From: Phoma sp. XZ068
Lineage: Eukaryota > Ascomycota > Dothideomycetes > Pleosporales > Didymellaceae
Direction of reading: 5' to 3'
Length of the DNA stretch: 64,000 bases
Assembly (NCBI GenBank): GCA_004835665.1
Contig: RBKR01000001.1
Location: forward strand, 2,728,001 to 2,792,000
The notes under the pieces are model-generated. The model was not told the DNA's origin and did not search any database. It saw nothing but the letters and a program-made list of their open reading frames with translations. The position numbers and the translations under genes are program-made. This document shows positions 1 to 11,300 of the stretch, piece after piece (the first letter of the stretch is position 1; each line of letters begins with the position of its first letter).

Positions 1-69
1 CGCAAGTCTCCTCTTACTTTTCAACCAGCGCATGGCTACCGTTCGAATGTATTGCTAACGACATTCCAG

Positions 70-648
70 TCCTCTACGAACCTACACACTATACATCACA
101 TACTCTGCCCACTACCGAACCCCACGTCTATACCTATCAGGCTATGGGTCAACATCAGTGCCACTGAAACCGCAGGAGATGATGGAGGATATTGTTGGTG
201 ATTACAAGGATAAGACAGTCACTATCGAGGACTTCCCATTCTTCGAACACGCTCTGAAGACCGCGTCAGTGCATCCCTGCAAGCATGCTTCAGTAATGAA
301 GGTGCTTCTCGATCGCGCAGATGCTGCACTGAAACTACGTCTTGCAAAACTCAAGGCAGGTAAAGACGTAAGCAAGCTTGATAGCGGTATGGAGGCTCTT
401 GTAGACGACACAAGACTACTCAAGCTCACCGAACAAGCTAAGAACAAGGGGGGAGAGGAAGCCAAGGACGATTGGGAAGTGCTTGAGGAGCAAGACGATG
501 AGGTCGCAATCCGTGTGGATCAGTATCTTGTCGTCTTCTTGAAATTTATGGCCAGGTAAGTGCCTTTTCCGCATCAGAATAATGATTCTTGCTAACACTG
601 AATAGTGTCACACCTGGCATAGAACACGACTTCACGATGGGAGTCTAG
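70..648 (+). CDS. ATG3: Autophagy E2-like enzyme Atg3 (C-terminal part; 5' end outside window)
   Basis: Atg3 is the E2-like enzyme that receives Atg8 from Atg7 and passes it to phosphatidylethanolamine on the phagophore membrane. The visible exons are 70-555 and 606-648, with a 50-nt intron (GTAAGT donor, GCTAAC branch). An upstream intron ends at 69 (GCTAACGACATTCCAG), so the true start lies to the left. The translation has the family's RTYTLYITYS strand, then a TPRLYLSGY segment, and the HPCKHA motif. The Cys codon at 278-280 is the thioester cysteine. It ends with the typical FLKFMASVTPGIEHDFT tail. A family-variable charged insert of about 60 residues lies between the catalytic helix and the last helix. 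Identity is very secure; only the left boundary is uncertain. Confidence 0.95.
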
Positions 649-1291
649 TGCTTGAGCTTCAGTTGAACATGGCATTATATTGGATCCTTTCTTGCGGTGG
701 GCGTTTCTGGAGTCTTGCTAGGGTCATTCAGGATCAGCATGACAGGCGCATCTGCTCTGAAGGTTTGGCTGTTCGCCGACCTTTCTTTTCTGTATGTTAT
801 AAATGCTTATGAACGGACACGTGATACACGGTCGCAGCGCAAGGATCTACCTAGATAATTGGTGTGTGACACCTTTCAGTCTCAGTTTGGCCCCCACACA
901 AAAATCAGGCAATCTCAGGTGGCGCCGTTAACACGTCTCTGTAGTCAATACCGCAAGTAGGCGTGAGAGAAGTTCTTCCAACAGCCTTTCATATTCCATG
1001 CTCGAAATCAGAACTGCTAAAACGCAGGATGACTTGTAAGTATGTTTCACGATTTTACAAGTCAGTATTGTATTAACTGTTCAGTTTCACAGGTAGTAGT
1101 CAGCAGCTGAAGGTTGTACAAGCCCCCGCAGGAGGTCATCTCATTCTGCCTCCAGACCTGCCTCACAACTCAGCTCATCACTGCCACCGACACACTCCTG
1201 TATCCTGTGGGGCTCTTTCACTAGAAGTTCTATACTACGCAATTTCCTCGTTGTTTGCTACTAGCTACTGGCTATCATCGACACACTGTCT
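649..1291. other. Intergenic: ATG3 3' flank and promoter side of the DUF3176 gene
   Basis: About 640 bp with no supportable coding region. It should hold the ATG3 3' UTR and the promoter of the gene starting at 1292. The last 100 bases are pyrimidine-rich, as is common upstream of fungal start codons. No RNA gene or repeat was seen. Confidence 0.5.
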
Positions 1292-3552
1292 ATGGCTTCT
1301 CAATATACTCCCCTTCCAGTATCATGTACGGAGGAACCGCAACATACGGCAAGTGTGCAGAACAACGACTATGAGCTCGAGAGGGTTCAGCACTATGAAC
1401 AAGAGCGATACGAGCCATTCACATCACAGCCGCCTGCACCATACATAAGTCCTTCGTTGGCGGGAGGGTACAGATATACACCTTATGAAAGCGATGTATC
1501 GGGATGGAGAACGCCAATCTCAAACATTACAAATCCAAAATCCAGGATGCCTTCGGCCTCAGCGACTTCACTGACCTCTCGGCATGGCTATAGTGCTAAG
1601 CAAGTAAGCCCGGGAAATGGAAAACCCAGTTTTTGGATACCAGTTCTGTCGTGGATGTTCGAGCTCATTGCTGTGGGAATCAGTATTGGCGCCTTACTGG
1701 CAATCATCATCATCCTTCGACGTGAAGATGGCAAGCCACTCACAGAGTGGTCGTTAGCTGTAACACTGAACACTGTGATTGCGACTCTCGGTACACTGGC
1801 TAGGACCACGCTCGCATTTGCATTAAGCGCCTGCGTTGGACAACAGAAATGGAACTGGCTTCGCCATAAATCTGATAAACTTGTCGCGTGGGAACGCTTT
1901 GATGAAGCAAGCCGGGGTCCTTGGGGTGCAACACGCCTTTTCATATGGCTTCGAGCTAGGTAACACATCTCAGGCCATGTCTTTAATAAAACTAATGCCA
2001 TTACAGGCACTGGGCTGCTCTGGGAGCATTAGTCATCATCGGTACTATTGCTTTCGATCCTTTCCTCCAGGCCGTATTGTCTTCAGACGGTCGATTGAAT
2101 GGCGATAACCTTGCAGCGAACTCGGCTTATATTCCGCAAGCCCTCATCATTGATGCTGGAACGATTTTGGAAATGAGCAGCCTAGCCTTGTATTTTATAA
2201 ACACAACCGCCGGTCTCCTAGGAGTGACGGGAGAGTCGTCCGGTGAGCCAGATTTCGGGATGATTAGTGCAATTTACAATGGCTTCCACAATAGCACATC
2301 ATGGTCCCACCATTTACAAACCGTCAACACCGCCTGCATGACTGGCAACTGTACATGGCCGATTTTCCCTTCCGCGGCAATTTGTAGCTTTTGCAATGAT
2401 CTGTCAGATCAAGTTACTGTACACCACGCGGCGGGTAGGAGCGGCGGGAACATTCCACCTCCTACCAATATAGGGCTTGAGTCAAACTACACGGCATTTA
2501 CGCTGCTAAATGCAAATTTGTCAAACGCCGACGGTACTATCTACAAGGCACCCGTAGGTCGATCAAGGAAAGGGACGGAAGCAACATTACTTACGGCAAA
2601 TACCACCGTCGACGCCCATGAAACTACAAGTTTCCGGGACTTACAGACCATGATCATCTCATTTGTGGTCACGAGAGCCTCGCAGGATTGGATACAAGGC
2701 AAGGTCGCCTGGAACAAGTCACGACCTGTGGCTACAGAGTGTGCTCTGTACTTTTGTGCAAATATGTACCAAGCAAAGAGCCTAAACAGCAAGCTAGAAG
2801 AGATCTTACTAGCATCATGGGCCGCGAGGGATCCGCAGTCATATCAAGTGGATCCAGGAGCTGAAACTGTCACAGCTGGGCCTATAGCTGACGCTGCTAT
2901 AGCCGAGCATGGCAACCGTCTCTATGACAGAGTGATTCTACGAACTGATCTGCGGCTACGCATACCTCCTGAGGAGTACCCTGATGTTAGTCCACGGACG
3001 TTCAACGTCTCGTACGCATTCATTAGGACTATGTCGGAATTCATGATGGAGTTCACTGCCGGACGAAAAGATATAGGCCAATTGGCCTATCCTACGTGGG
3101 ACGGTGACATGTCACCCGTTGTCAATGCGCTGTGGGATTCCCAGAATCTCACCGAGACTTTCGACCACGTCGCTCGCAGTTTGACAAATCAGGTGCGCAA
3201 CACAGCATCGAAAGCTGCGAATATTGCCCAGGTCCCAGGCATTACTCAAGAATGGGTGATCCATGTCCGTGTAAAGTGGGCTTATTTGGCTTTTCCGGTC
3301 GCTATGATCGTTCTCGGGGTCATTTATGTTCTGCTCACGATTGTCGAATCTACAAGACTTCAAATTCCAGCGTGGAAAGAGTCGGCTTTGCCAGGCCTGC
3401 TGTATGGTCTGGATGATGAGACACAGAGTCTGCTCAGGAACGCGCAGTTGCATCCAACGGCATCTAAGTCTGCGGATACTGTCGTAAGATTTGGATTTGA
3501 TGAGAAGAATGACTGTTTACGTCTAATAGCTGAGAGAGACGCCTTATATTGA
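1292..3552 (+). CDS. DUF3176 multi-pass membrane protein (intact copy)
   Basis: The exons are 1292-1959 and 2007-3552 (47-nt intron, GTAACA donor), giving 737 aa. A Ser/Pro/Tyr-rich N-terminal tail of about 115 residues is followed by three hydrophobic helices near residues 119-142, 157-180 and 225-243. Between helices 2 and 3 lies the DUF3176 signature (QQKWNWL, then WERFDEASRGPWG). A large region (about 245-645) has many N-x-S/T sites and paired cysteines, so it is probably extracytoplasmic. A fourth helix lies near 647-670 before a short tail. DUF3176 proteins are common in filamentous ascomycetes and their function is unknown. A truncated relative follows at 4246-5017 in the same orientation. 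The start was chosen as the first ATG of the open frame. Confidence 0.85.
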
Positions 3553-4245
3553 TCTTGGACGGAAAGATTTTGGTGGTAATGTTGGCAAATCAAAATAATC
3601 ATCGCATATGGTGTCCGATAATGACCACGTGAAGTATGTACGAAGCAGTCACGACCTGAATCATGGTATCTGGATGATCTGACATAAAATATTCTAGAGA
3701 GCAGCTAGAATAGACAGACGCACGACATGCAAGGCGGACGAGAATGGTACAGATCACGAGACAAAAGAGCGAGCTCACCTGCAGCCTTCTGTGTTCGCCA
3801 CAGCATGCAGCCAAGCACACCCTTAACGCACAAACTTGCTTCATGTAACGTTCATACATACGCGTTCTCTGCAAAACTATTAAAAATAACCATTGCGATG
3901 ACGCTCGTCTGCAGAATTTCTGGTTCGAGGTGTGGACATTGTCTCACACAAATGCCAAAGAGGCTATCGATGCCAGAACATATGACCTTACACCGCTTAC
4001 ATTCCACGCACAAGGCTAAGTTCCAACAACTCCTGCAGTTCCCTCATCTACCTATCGTCATCCTCCAGCCGCGTGTGCGCTTGACTGCTTCTACGACCGT
4101 ACAGCCGCGCTAAGAACGCGGCTAAGCCTGTCTGGCATGAAGACTTACATGCAAGTGTTGTGGTTATACCGATGAACTACTGGAGTATCATCAATCCCCA
4201 GACGTGTAACGAGATTAGCCTGGTTGCGGCCTTTTCATTGAAACA
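3553..4245. other. Spacer between the two DUF3176 copies
   Basis: About 690 bp. An ATG-initiated 128-codon frame (3727-4113) has no recognisable domain and is probably chance. The spacer presumably carries the 3' UTR of the intact copy and any promoter of the second copy. Confidence 0.4.
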
Positions 4246-5017
4246 ATGTCAAACAGCAGCCCGCTTCTTGCAGCAATGCCCAAAGACAGCCCGCTTCTTC
4301 CAGCACCTCAAAGCAGTCAATTTGAGTTCTCCACGTAGAATCATGAGCCAAATCGCCACAGGGAGCGCAGAATACTGACAGCTACGATATGATGATTCCT
4401 AAGCCGGCCGGATTTGTCTCTAAACATTCGCATTCGTTGTCAACATCTTCTACGTTATACGAGCCGAACCCGCTTGAAACTCATTACACAAAGTACAAGT
4501 CCGTCGATGGAACACACTCAATTCGGACTTTCACAAGCTCTTGGATTCTTGAGATCGTTGCTGTCATAATCAGTGCGGGTTCTATTGTTGCAATTATTGC
4601 TCTCTTGCGCTACCAGGATGGAAAATCGCTCGCAAGTTGGAAACTTTCAATCACACTCAACACAGTTATAGCTGTGCTCGGTACACTGTCAAGGACTACG
4701 CTCGCGTTTGCGCTTAGTGCGTGTATTGGGCAGCAGAAGTGGAACTGGTTGCGTAGGAGGCCAGGGGGCCTCGTTGCTTGGGAGAGGTTCGACGAAGCTA
4801 GTCGAGGTCCATGGGGAGGAACACGCTTGTTTGTATGGTTAGGTGCCAGATAATCATATTCTTCGGCACGTGTCAAACCAAAGCTAACATGGTATGCAGA
4901 CACTGGGCAGCGTTAGGTGCTTTGGTCACTGTCGGAGCCATAGCTTTCGACCCTTTCCTCCAAGCACAGACAATCACATCAACTGTATCGATAACCTTGA
5001 ATTCTTCTGCTATATAG
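4246..5017 (+). pseudogene. Truncated tandem DUF3176 copy with mutated splice donor
   Basis: The best model starts at ATG 4246, with exon 4246-4334, a 47-nt intron (GTAGAA ... GACAG) and a second exon from 4382. The next Met in frame is 4389. The product keeps the first two helices and the QQKWNWL and WERFDEASRGPWGG signature of the neighbour. From TLNTVIA to the end of that exon I count 11 differences in about 66 residues. At the position of the neighbour's intron the donor reads AT instead of GT (4850-4851), so read-through stops at once (AGA TAA, ending 4853). Past the expected acceptor (4899) homology resumes (HWAALGALV, AFDPFLQA) but ends at a TAG (5015-5017). The whole extracytoplasmic domain is missing. 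A weaker donor at 4843 would also lead to a quick stop. It is either a pseudogene or a gene for a roughly 186-residue two-helix peptide. The 5' exon model is less certain, because its branch site sits very close to the acceptor. Confidence 0.6.
4249..4311 (+). repeat. Imperfect tandem repeat in the 5' exon of the truncated copy
   Basis: Two adjacent units share the 11-mer AGCCCGCTTCT and its flanks. In the frame from ATG 4246 they encode SSPLLAAMP and DSPLLPAP. This looks like a small local duplication in the N-terminal tail. Confidence 0.5.
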
Positions 5018-5120
5018 ATTCATCTTGCTCTACAGCACTTGCCTAACCAGCCCATAAGCTACAGAACCGGACAGCACTTCATCCCTCCCACCTCAATACT
5101 TGATACAAACCACCCCCAGC

Positions 5121-7023
5121 TCACCGCCCAAACCTCACCCTCTTCGTCAACCCCGCATACCACGCCGCGCCCGCAATCACCGTACTAACAGCCCCAACCA
5201 CCAACGCCGTATTACTCACCAGCGTCTCCTCCCTCACCCTCCCAATCCTTGTCTCCTTCTTTCCCCCGCCAAAAACCACACGACTCGCACTCTTCTTCTC
5301 GCCCGCCGTTTCGAAATCGTCCCAGTCAAGACTACTCAGCATATTCTGATACTCAACCACCGTGCCAGACCAGTTATTCGTAATCTTGCCATCCTTATTT
5401 TTATACCAGGATCCGCACTTTGGGTCCGCGAAGCTGGATTTCTCCAGGATGGCCTGGATTTTATCATTGAAGGCGTCGGTCCTGGATTGTTTCGGCATGA
5501 GGCCTATGCGCGCGTTGCGGTGGCGGGCGTCGAGGACGGCGGAGACGAGCGTGTTGAGGTAGCGCGACTGGGCTTCGATCATGAGGATGATGGAGTTGTG
5601 GCCGAGGTTTGTGTTGGGGCCGTAGAAGATGCCAAAGTTGGGGAGGTTGGGGACCGTGGTGCCGTACAAGGCTGTTGCGCCGCTGGTCCAGATGTCTGCG
5701 AGTGAGCGGCCGTTTGTGCCGGTTATCTTGATGGGGAAGAGGAATTCGACGGTGCGGAAGCCGGTGGCTAGGACGATCATGTCGTGGGTGTGGTGTTCGC
5801 CGTTTTCGAGCTCGACCCCTGTCTCGGTGATTCTCTTGATTTTGTTTGTTTCGAGGGTAGTCTTTGGGGATGCGAGCGCTGGGTAGTAGTCGTCACTGAT
5901 GATTACCCTCTTGCACCCGGGGTTGTATGTTGGCGTGAGCTTCTCCCACATATCTGGACGATTGGGGATGTCCTTGTGCATCATATCATTACACATCGTG
6001 CGCAGCATATCTGCGAACGCGGAGTCGCCGTCTGTCACCGCATCGAAGAAGGATTCTCGGAAATCCATCATACCTGCGCGCTTCCGCCAGCGGACAGGCG
6101 GAAGGTAGCGATAGATAGCCCGCTGGAGCTCAGAAACAGGCCCATCTGCTCGGGGAATAACCCAATTCGGCGAGCGCTGATAAACAGTGAGATTTTCCGA
6201 GACAGGCAGAATCTCAGGAATAATCTGCGCAGCGGTAGCACCTGCAATCCGTCAGCATCAATCTCCCCACCCTTCAAGACGAAACACCCACCATTCCCAA
6301 TAACCCCAATCTTCTTGCCCTGCATATCATAACTCCAATCCCACCGCGCACTATGTATAATCTTCCCCTTGAAGTCATCCAGCCCCTCAATATCCGGATA
6401 GCGAGGCTGATTCAGCTGTCCAACAGCCGAAATCAAGAAATCAGTCTCAATCGAATAACTCGGGCTGAACTCTGCGTCCTTCCCGCCCGTCACCTTAACA
6501 TCGACTTTCCAGCGGGCCTTGGCATCATCCCACGTCGCGGACTCGACCGACGTGTTGAACCGGATGTATTTGTAGAGGTGATATTTGTTCGCCACATTGC
6601 GGAGATATTCCTTCACGAATTAGCCAATTAGCTAGGTTTCTTCAGTACTTGGATAGGTGCAGCAGACGTACGAGAATCTCCTCCTGCCCTGGATACTCCC
6701 TCGTCCAATCGGAATTCTGCTCAAACGAGTACGAATACAACATACTCCACACATCGCAGCAGCACCCGGGGTACTTGTTATCGTGCCATGTGCCCCCGAT
6801 ACTCGTGGATTTCTCGACGATGATGAAGTTGTGGCATTTGTTGCGCTTGATTAGGTCGATGGCCATGCACATTCCTGCGGCGGTCAGATACGTTTGAATC
6901 TCCTGAGGTCACTGGGGTTGTTTGGAACTCACCAGATATGCCGGCGCCGATGATCACGACCGCTGCGCTCGTGTGGTCTTTGTTTCCGACGGGGACTTCG
7001 GGCCATGGTTTTGTGCCGCCCAT
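5121..7023 (-). CDS. Baeyer-Villiger-type flavin monooxygenase
   Basis: There are four minus-strand exons: 6933-7023, 6672-6874, 6292-6610 and 5121-6241. Introns are 58, 61 and 50 nt, and the product is 577 aa. Such enzymes use FAD, NADPH and O2 to turn ketones into esters or lactones, or to oxidise soft nucleophiles. The FAD Rossmann motif GAGISG is split by intron 1. The Baeyer-Villiger fingerprint FxGxxxHxxxW reads FKGKIIHSARWD, and the NADPH Rossmann motif IGNGATA spans intron 3. The C-terminus has a hydrophobic stretch (TALVVGAVSTVIAGAAWYA) before a basic end, possibly a tail anchor. The start is the first ATG giving a proper N-terminus; the frame further upstream is open but has no ATG. 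No biosynthetic cluster surrounds it, so the substrate is unknown. Confidence 0.92.
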
Positions 7024-8300
7024 GTTGAATACTTCGCAGTGTTGTATTTCGCGGGGGATAAGTACCGGTAAGGCGAATAGCGTGAGCGAGGCGAACAATC
7101 CACAGCTCCAGAAGTGTAACAACTTGAGAAACTAATCGCGACCGTGAACAGCAGAACGAAAACACAAGAATTGCAGACGACTAACAGCAGCATCCCGCCC
7201 TTAAACCTCCTCCCATCGAACCCGGCCACCCGGGCCCTTACCCAGTCCATTCTCCACGGGTAACCCGAAACGCAAAAGTAGCGCTTGCAACACACGCACG
7301 ACACGCATGCAATCAGCACGCTCCGACCCACCCTTCTTCTCCTCTTTGTGGGTACGCGGTTGGATGGTTTCCCCTCCTCTTGTCGTTACTCCGAGGTTAA
7401 ACACCAAGCCCACCACATACCCACCACCAAAAACCCGCAATTGCGCTGCTGCTCTTCCGTCTAATACCTAGGCCTACACATTCGAAATACGCAATTCATT
7501 TATATCTACAATGCGAGGTTTCCCAATTCCTGCCAGCTTCGGTAGATACACCTCACGCCTTGGATAGTGCCAGTGTGGGCGGGTGTCGGCCAGTGTGCGG
7601 GGGGCAGGGATACGCGGGCTAAAACTGTGGGGTGTGGAGCCGTGCGGCGGGAACTAAACGCGTGCCGGGCGCGGGAAAGGGCTGACTCGATGGATCCGAT
7701 TCGTGAGAGGGCCGATTACGCAGCACACATGGTGTGTGTAATGGTGCTGTTGTGCTTAGGTGCATGTGCGTCAGCATCAATTATCTGGAGGGAATATTGA
7801 GTTTCACAGGATAGTGCAGGTTCATTTTCCACGATTAGATCTTATTCCGTGCTATCTTAGTCCGCCGCTGCTGCTACTGCCCCATCTCATGCGGATAAAC
7901 CAAACGTACATCTCGAGTGGTATCAATCAATCATCCCACAGCGTCTCCACAATCCAACCAACAAACACCAACCCGCCCCATACCATCCATACATCCAGAC
8001 GAAACGCCGCTGTCTATAGATACACGTTCGCCATGCCGCGAGACCAAAGGAAAAGAAAGACGTTCTGCCGTCAAGTGTTGTGCTGTGCTGTCCGGTGCTG
8101 TGCTGCCATCCAAGCCGTATTCACCCACGCCATGCTGTATGCGCAATTGCAATTGCTGAAGGTGCGTATGTAAAAGAAATGATTCGCTTTTTGCTTGCTA
8201 TGCAAATGCAAATCTGACAAAAGGAAAATTCGGGGAATCAACTTTTCGAGATCCAGGTATGCAAATACAAATGAAAAGGGTATGTCGCGAGTATAATGTC
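7024..8300. other. Intergenic: promoter of the monooxygenase and 3' flank of the Arf GEF
   Basis: About 1.28 kb with only short overlapping frames on both strands, none with a recognisable domain. It should contain the minus-strand monooxygenase promoter and the Arf GEF 3' UTR. Short runs such as TGTGCTGTGCTG near 8080-8105 are the only low-complexity signal. Confidence 0.45.
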
Positions 8301-11300
8301 CTAGGACGCTTCGTTCTTGGGGGTCGGGGTGGCCTCTTCCGGTTTCTTCTCGTTGTGTTCCGTCAACTGCTTGACGTGGTCCATTGATGTTCCGGTGGTT
8401 GTGGGCTCAGTTGCGGCGGGCTCGGTGGGTGCCGTTTCGACCGGCACGCCGTCCTTGCTTGTTCTCTCCTCTGCAACATCGCTCAGATCAGAGCCGTCAG
8501 AGTTGTGGTCCTGATACTCAAGAGACTGGTGAAAGTTCTCTGGAGTAATGGTCTGTGAGGAGACGTGTCGTTGCTTGACCTGCTCTGTAGAGATTTGGCG
8601 TCGAGGTGTGTCGTCGTTCCTTTCAGATCCAGGGCTGACCACAGTACCGTCACTGACACTGCCGTCACGCTCGTCAGCGGAAGCGAGCTCTTGTGCTTCT
8701 TGAAGCTGCTTCTTGGCTTTCAACCTCTCCTCGGCTGTGGTGTTATGCCAGTCAGACCCGAATTGAATAACAGACGCCTTCTTGCCGTGCACGGTGAAGC
8801 TACCCTTGCTACGCCCAAGTCCCTCGCTCTCTGATGCTCCTTCGCTAGTGATGGTCGAGGCTGAGTCTCGGCCCTTGTGGCTGCGACGGTGCGATGAGCC
8901 GCCGTGAGACTCTCGAAGTGTACGATGCAAGCTTCGTCTGTGCTTGTTGCGCGATGCAGGCGAGCCCGCAAGAGCTGCAAGATTTTGCTCTGTATCGGAT
9001 TCGACCGCTCCGTCTGCAGTTGGTTCTGGCGTCTTCAGCTGTAGCGAATCTGATTCGATGAGTGGCGGTGTTGCGTATCTAGCGTCATCATCCGAATCAT
9101 CGTCTGAGCCCACTGTTCCGTCATCGAAAGTTGATACAGACGGGCGCTTGTCAACCGGATATAGGCGAGGCGATTGCAACGACGAGCTGGCTATTGAGCT
9201 GCGACGGTCTGAAGTAGGCGGGCTGAACGAGATTGGCGGTACACTGTAGGATCCCGAAGGAAAGGTAGGACTTGTCTGGCGAGACGTTTCAGGAGGCGTC
9301 TTGAACGCACTCTCATCGATCTCAGTGTTTCCAGATGACTTTGTAGTTGGGCGCACAGTCGATCCTTCAGGAGAGTGCGGCGGCTTATGGCTGCTTGTCA
9401 GGGAACTCGTCTTGGACGCCAACCGAGCAAGACCACTAATCTTTGACGCTTTGCTGGCAGAGACAGGCGAATTTTGAGCAGACGGTGCATGCGACGACTC
9501 CCCTATCCGGTCGTTCCGCGCTTGTGTCTCGGTGGCACTTTGCCTCTCATCTTCCAGCTCGTGAGCTAAGATGTCGCGGTGGCACTTCATACGCCAAATC
9601 TCGATACGTGACCACTTGAGTCTTGCAGACAGGCGCCCAGCGGCATGAATCACATACTCTCGAGTCTTTGGCTGGATGGGGGCGAGGATTTGAAGATGCC
9701 TGGCGTCACGAAGACGTGCTTCAAGCTCCTTGATCGCATCTGCCAGCTTGTCCTCCGATTCGGATATTCTCGTCTGCATGGTTGCCCGTCTTGCCGTTAC
9801 CACCTGCTGAGCAAAATGGTTGTCTATCTTGCCACTTTGAACGACGACGTCGCCAGTCGCGGTAGGAATGGACTTTCCAGATTGAGATGATTCCAGACGT
9901 CTGATACCGCGATTCTTCTGGCCTTCGTACAGTCCACCGATCATGCCTCTCGAGCGAACACCCATGGTTTCGAAGGCTGCCGTGTAGTTGAGGACCCCAA
10001 GCCAATCGTTCAGGTCTTGCTCGCTGTCAGCCAGGAACGTCTCCTCTCCGATCTTGGAGCACATGGAGAAGGCGTTCTTGTGCCGTTTATAAGTGTTGTC
10101 GACTAACGCGACCGCACCGTCCATGGGTATCATGTGGTCTTGTTTGAACTCTTGCAGAGCAGGCGAGAAGACGGCTGGACCAGACTCGCCATGCTTGACA
10201 TGCTGCTCGTGCTGACTCATCAGGTTCTTGGCCCAACTGCTGTTGCGGAACAGCGACAGCCCTGAACGAGTGAGCACTGCACCCCACTCTTGCCAGGGCG
10301 AGCGTGCCTTTTTCCGTTTCGGGTCCTTCCTCCATAATATGCCGACCTTGGTTACTGGCATCTCGACAATACCAACCGACGTGCCGAACGGATTCTCCTG
10401 GGCGGCTTCCGACATAAAGGCTTCCGGTCTGGAGCGTGATGAGACGATCTGTATGACGCCGTATCGAGTAAACGATTTGTAGATATTCTTCGTATCGAGA
10501 GTGGCAGCGGTGCCGAGATAATTGTAGGGGTCGTCCAGGTTCATTACGTCCTTGATAGTAGGTCGGAGAACGTCCAGTTTGCCTTCGAAGATCAACGTGT
10601 ACGGGTCGATGGGCTCCTTTTTGACCTTGCGAGCAGGATCGTTCGGACCCTTGAGCACGGCTGTCCTCCGGCTTTTCTTCGACGAGATGTTCTTGAGGTC
10701 GACTTCGTCTTCGATGTGGATAAATGGTGTGTAGACGATGTTGTCGTAGATGCATCCAAGAACGTCATCTGAAACACCCTCACAGGATGAGTTCTTGATG
10801 TAGTCGTTCCGTTGCATCTTGCGTTTGTTGTTCTTGTTGAAGAAGTCGGTATGGAGAATGATGATGGAGAAGGATATAAAGTACGCCTTGTCTGTGTTTC
10901 GTTAGTATACGTTTGTTCACTGCAAGACCAACATACCAGTGTTTATGTAGATGCCGGGATTGCATTCGTGGTAGCGATCGGCAAAGCCTTGGAGTACTCT
11001 GTCGATTTGCTGTGTTTCCTTGGGTAGCTCAACCTGCATAAGCAACTTGCGAATCGCCATGTCGATGGGATCGCCAAAGAAGGCGAACCTGCGCATGTAG
11101 CTTCTTAACACGGAGAGAAGGAACTGGTCGTCAGTCTTGGAGAGAAAGCTGGCAATGGCACTTTTGTCCACGTTGTTCGCTTCGATCCTTTCGAGATAGC
11201 GACCTGGTGTCTCGCCTTCCTCGCGTTCGGGCATGATCAACGTCTCCCTGCTGATGTTGAGCGAGTTCTGGTGCGAAGAGGTAGAAGTCCCTGTGTACCC

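Noticed and set aside
3925..3945. TGGTTCGAGG resembling a tRNA T-loop
   Set aside because: No matching acceptor stem or anticodon arm could be found around it.
4842..4899. Alternative donor GTGCCA at 4843 rescuing the DUF3176 copy
   Set aside because: Joining it to the acceptor at 4899 shifts the frame and stops within a few codons, so it does not restore a full protein.
7024..7122. Hydrophobic N-terminal extension of the monooxygenase
   Set aside because: The frame is open but contains no ATG upstream of 7023, so it cannot be the start without an unseen exon.
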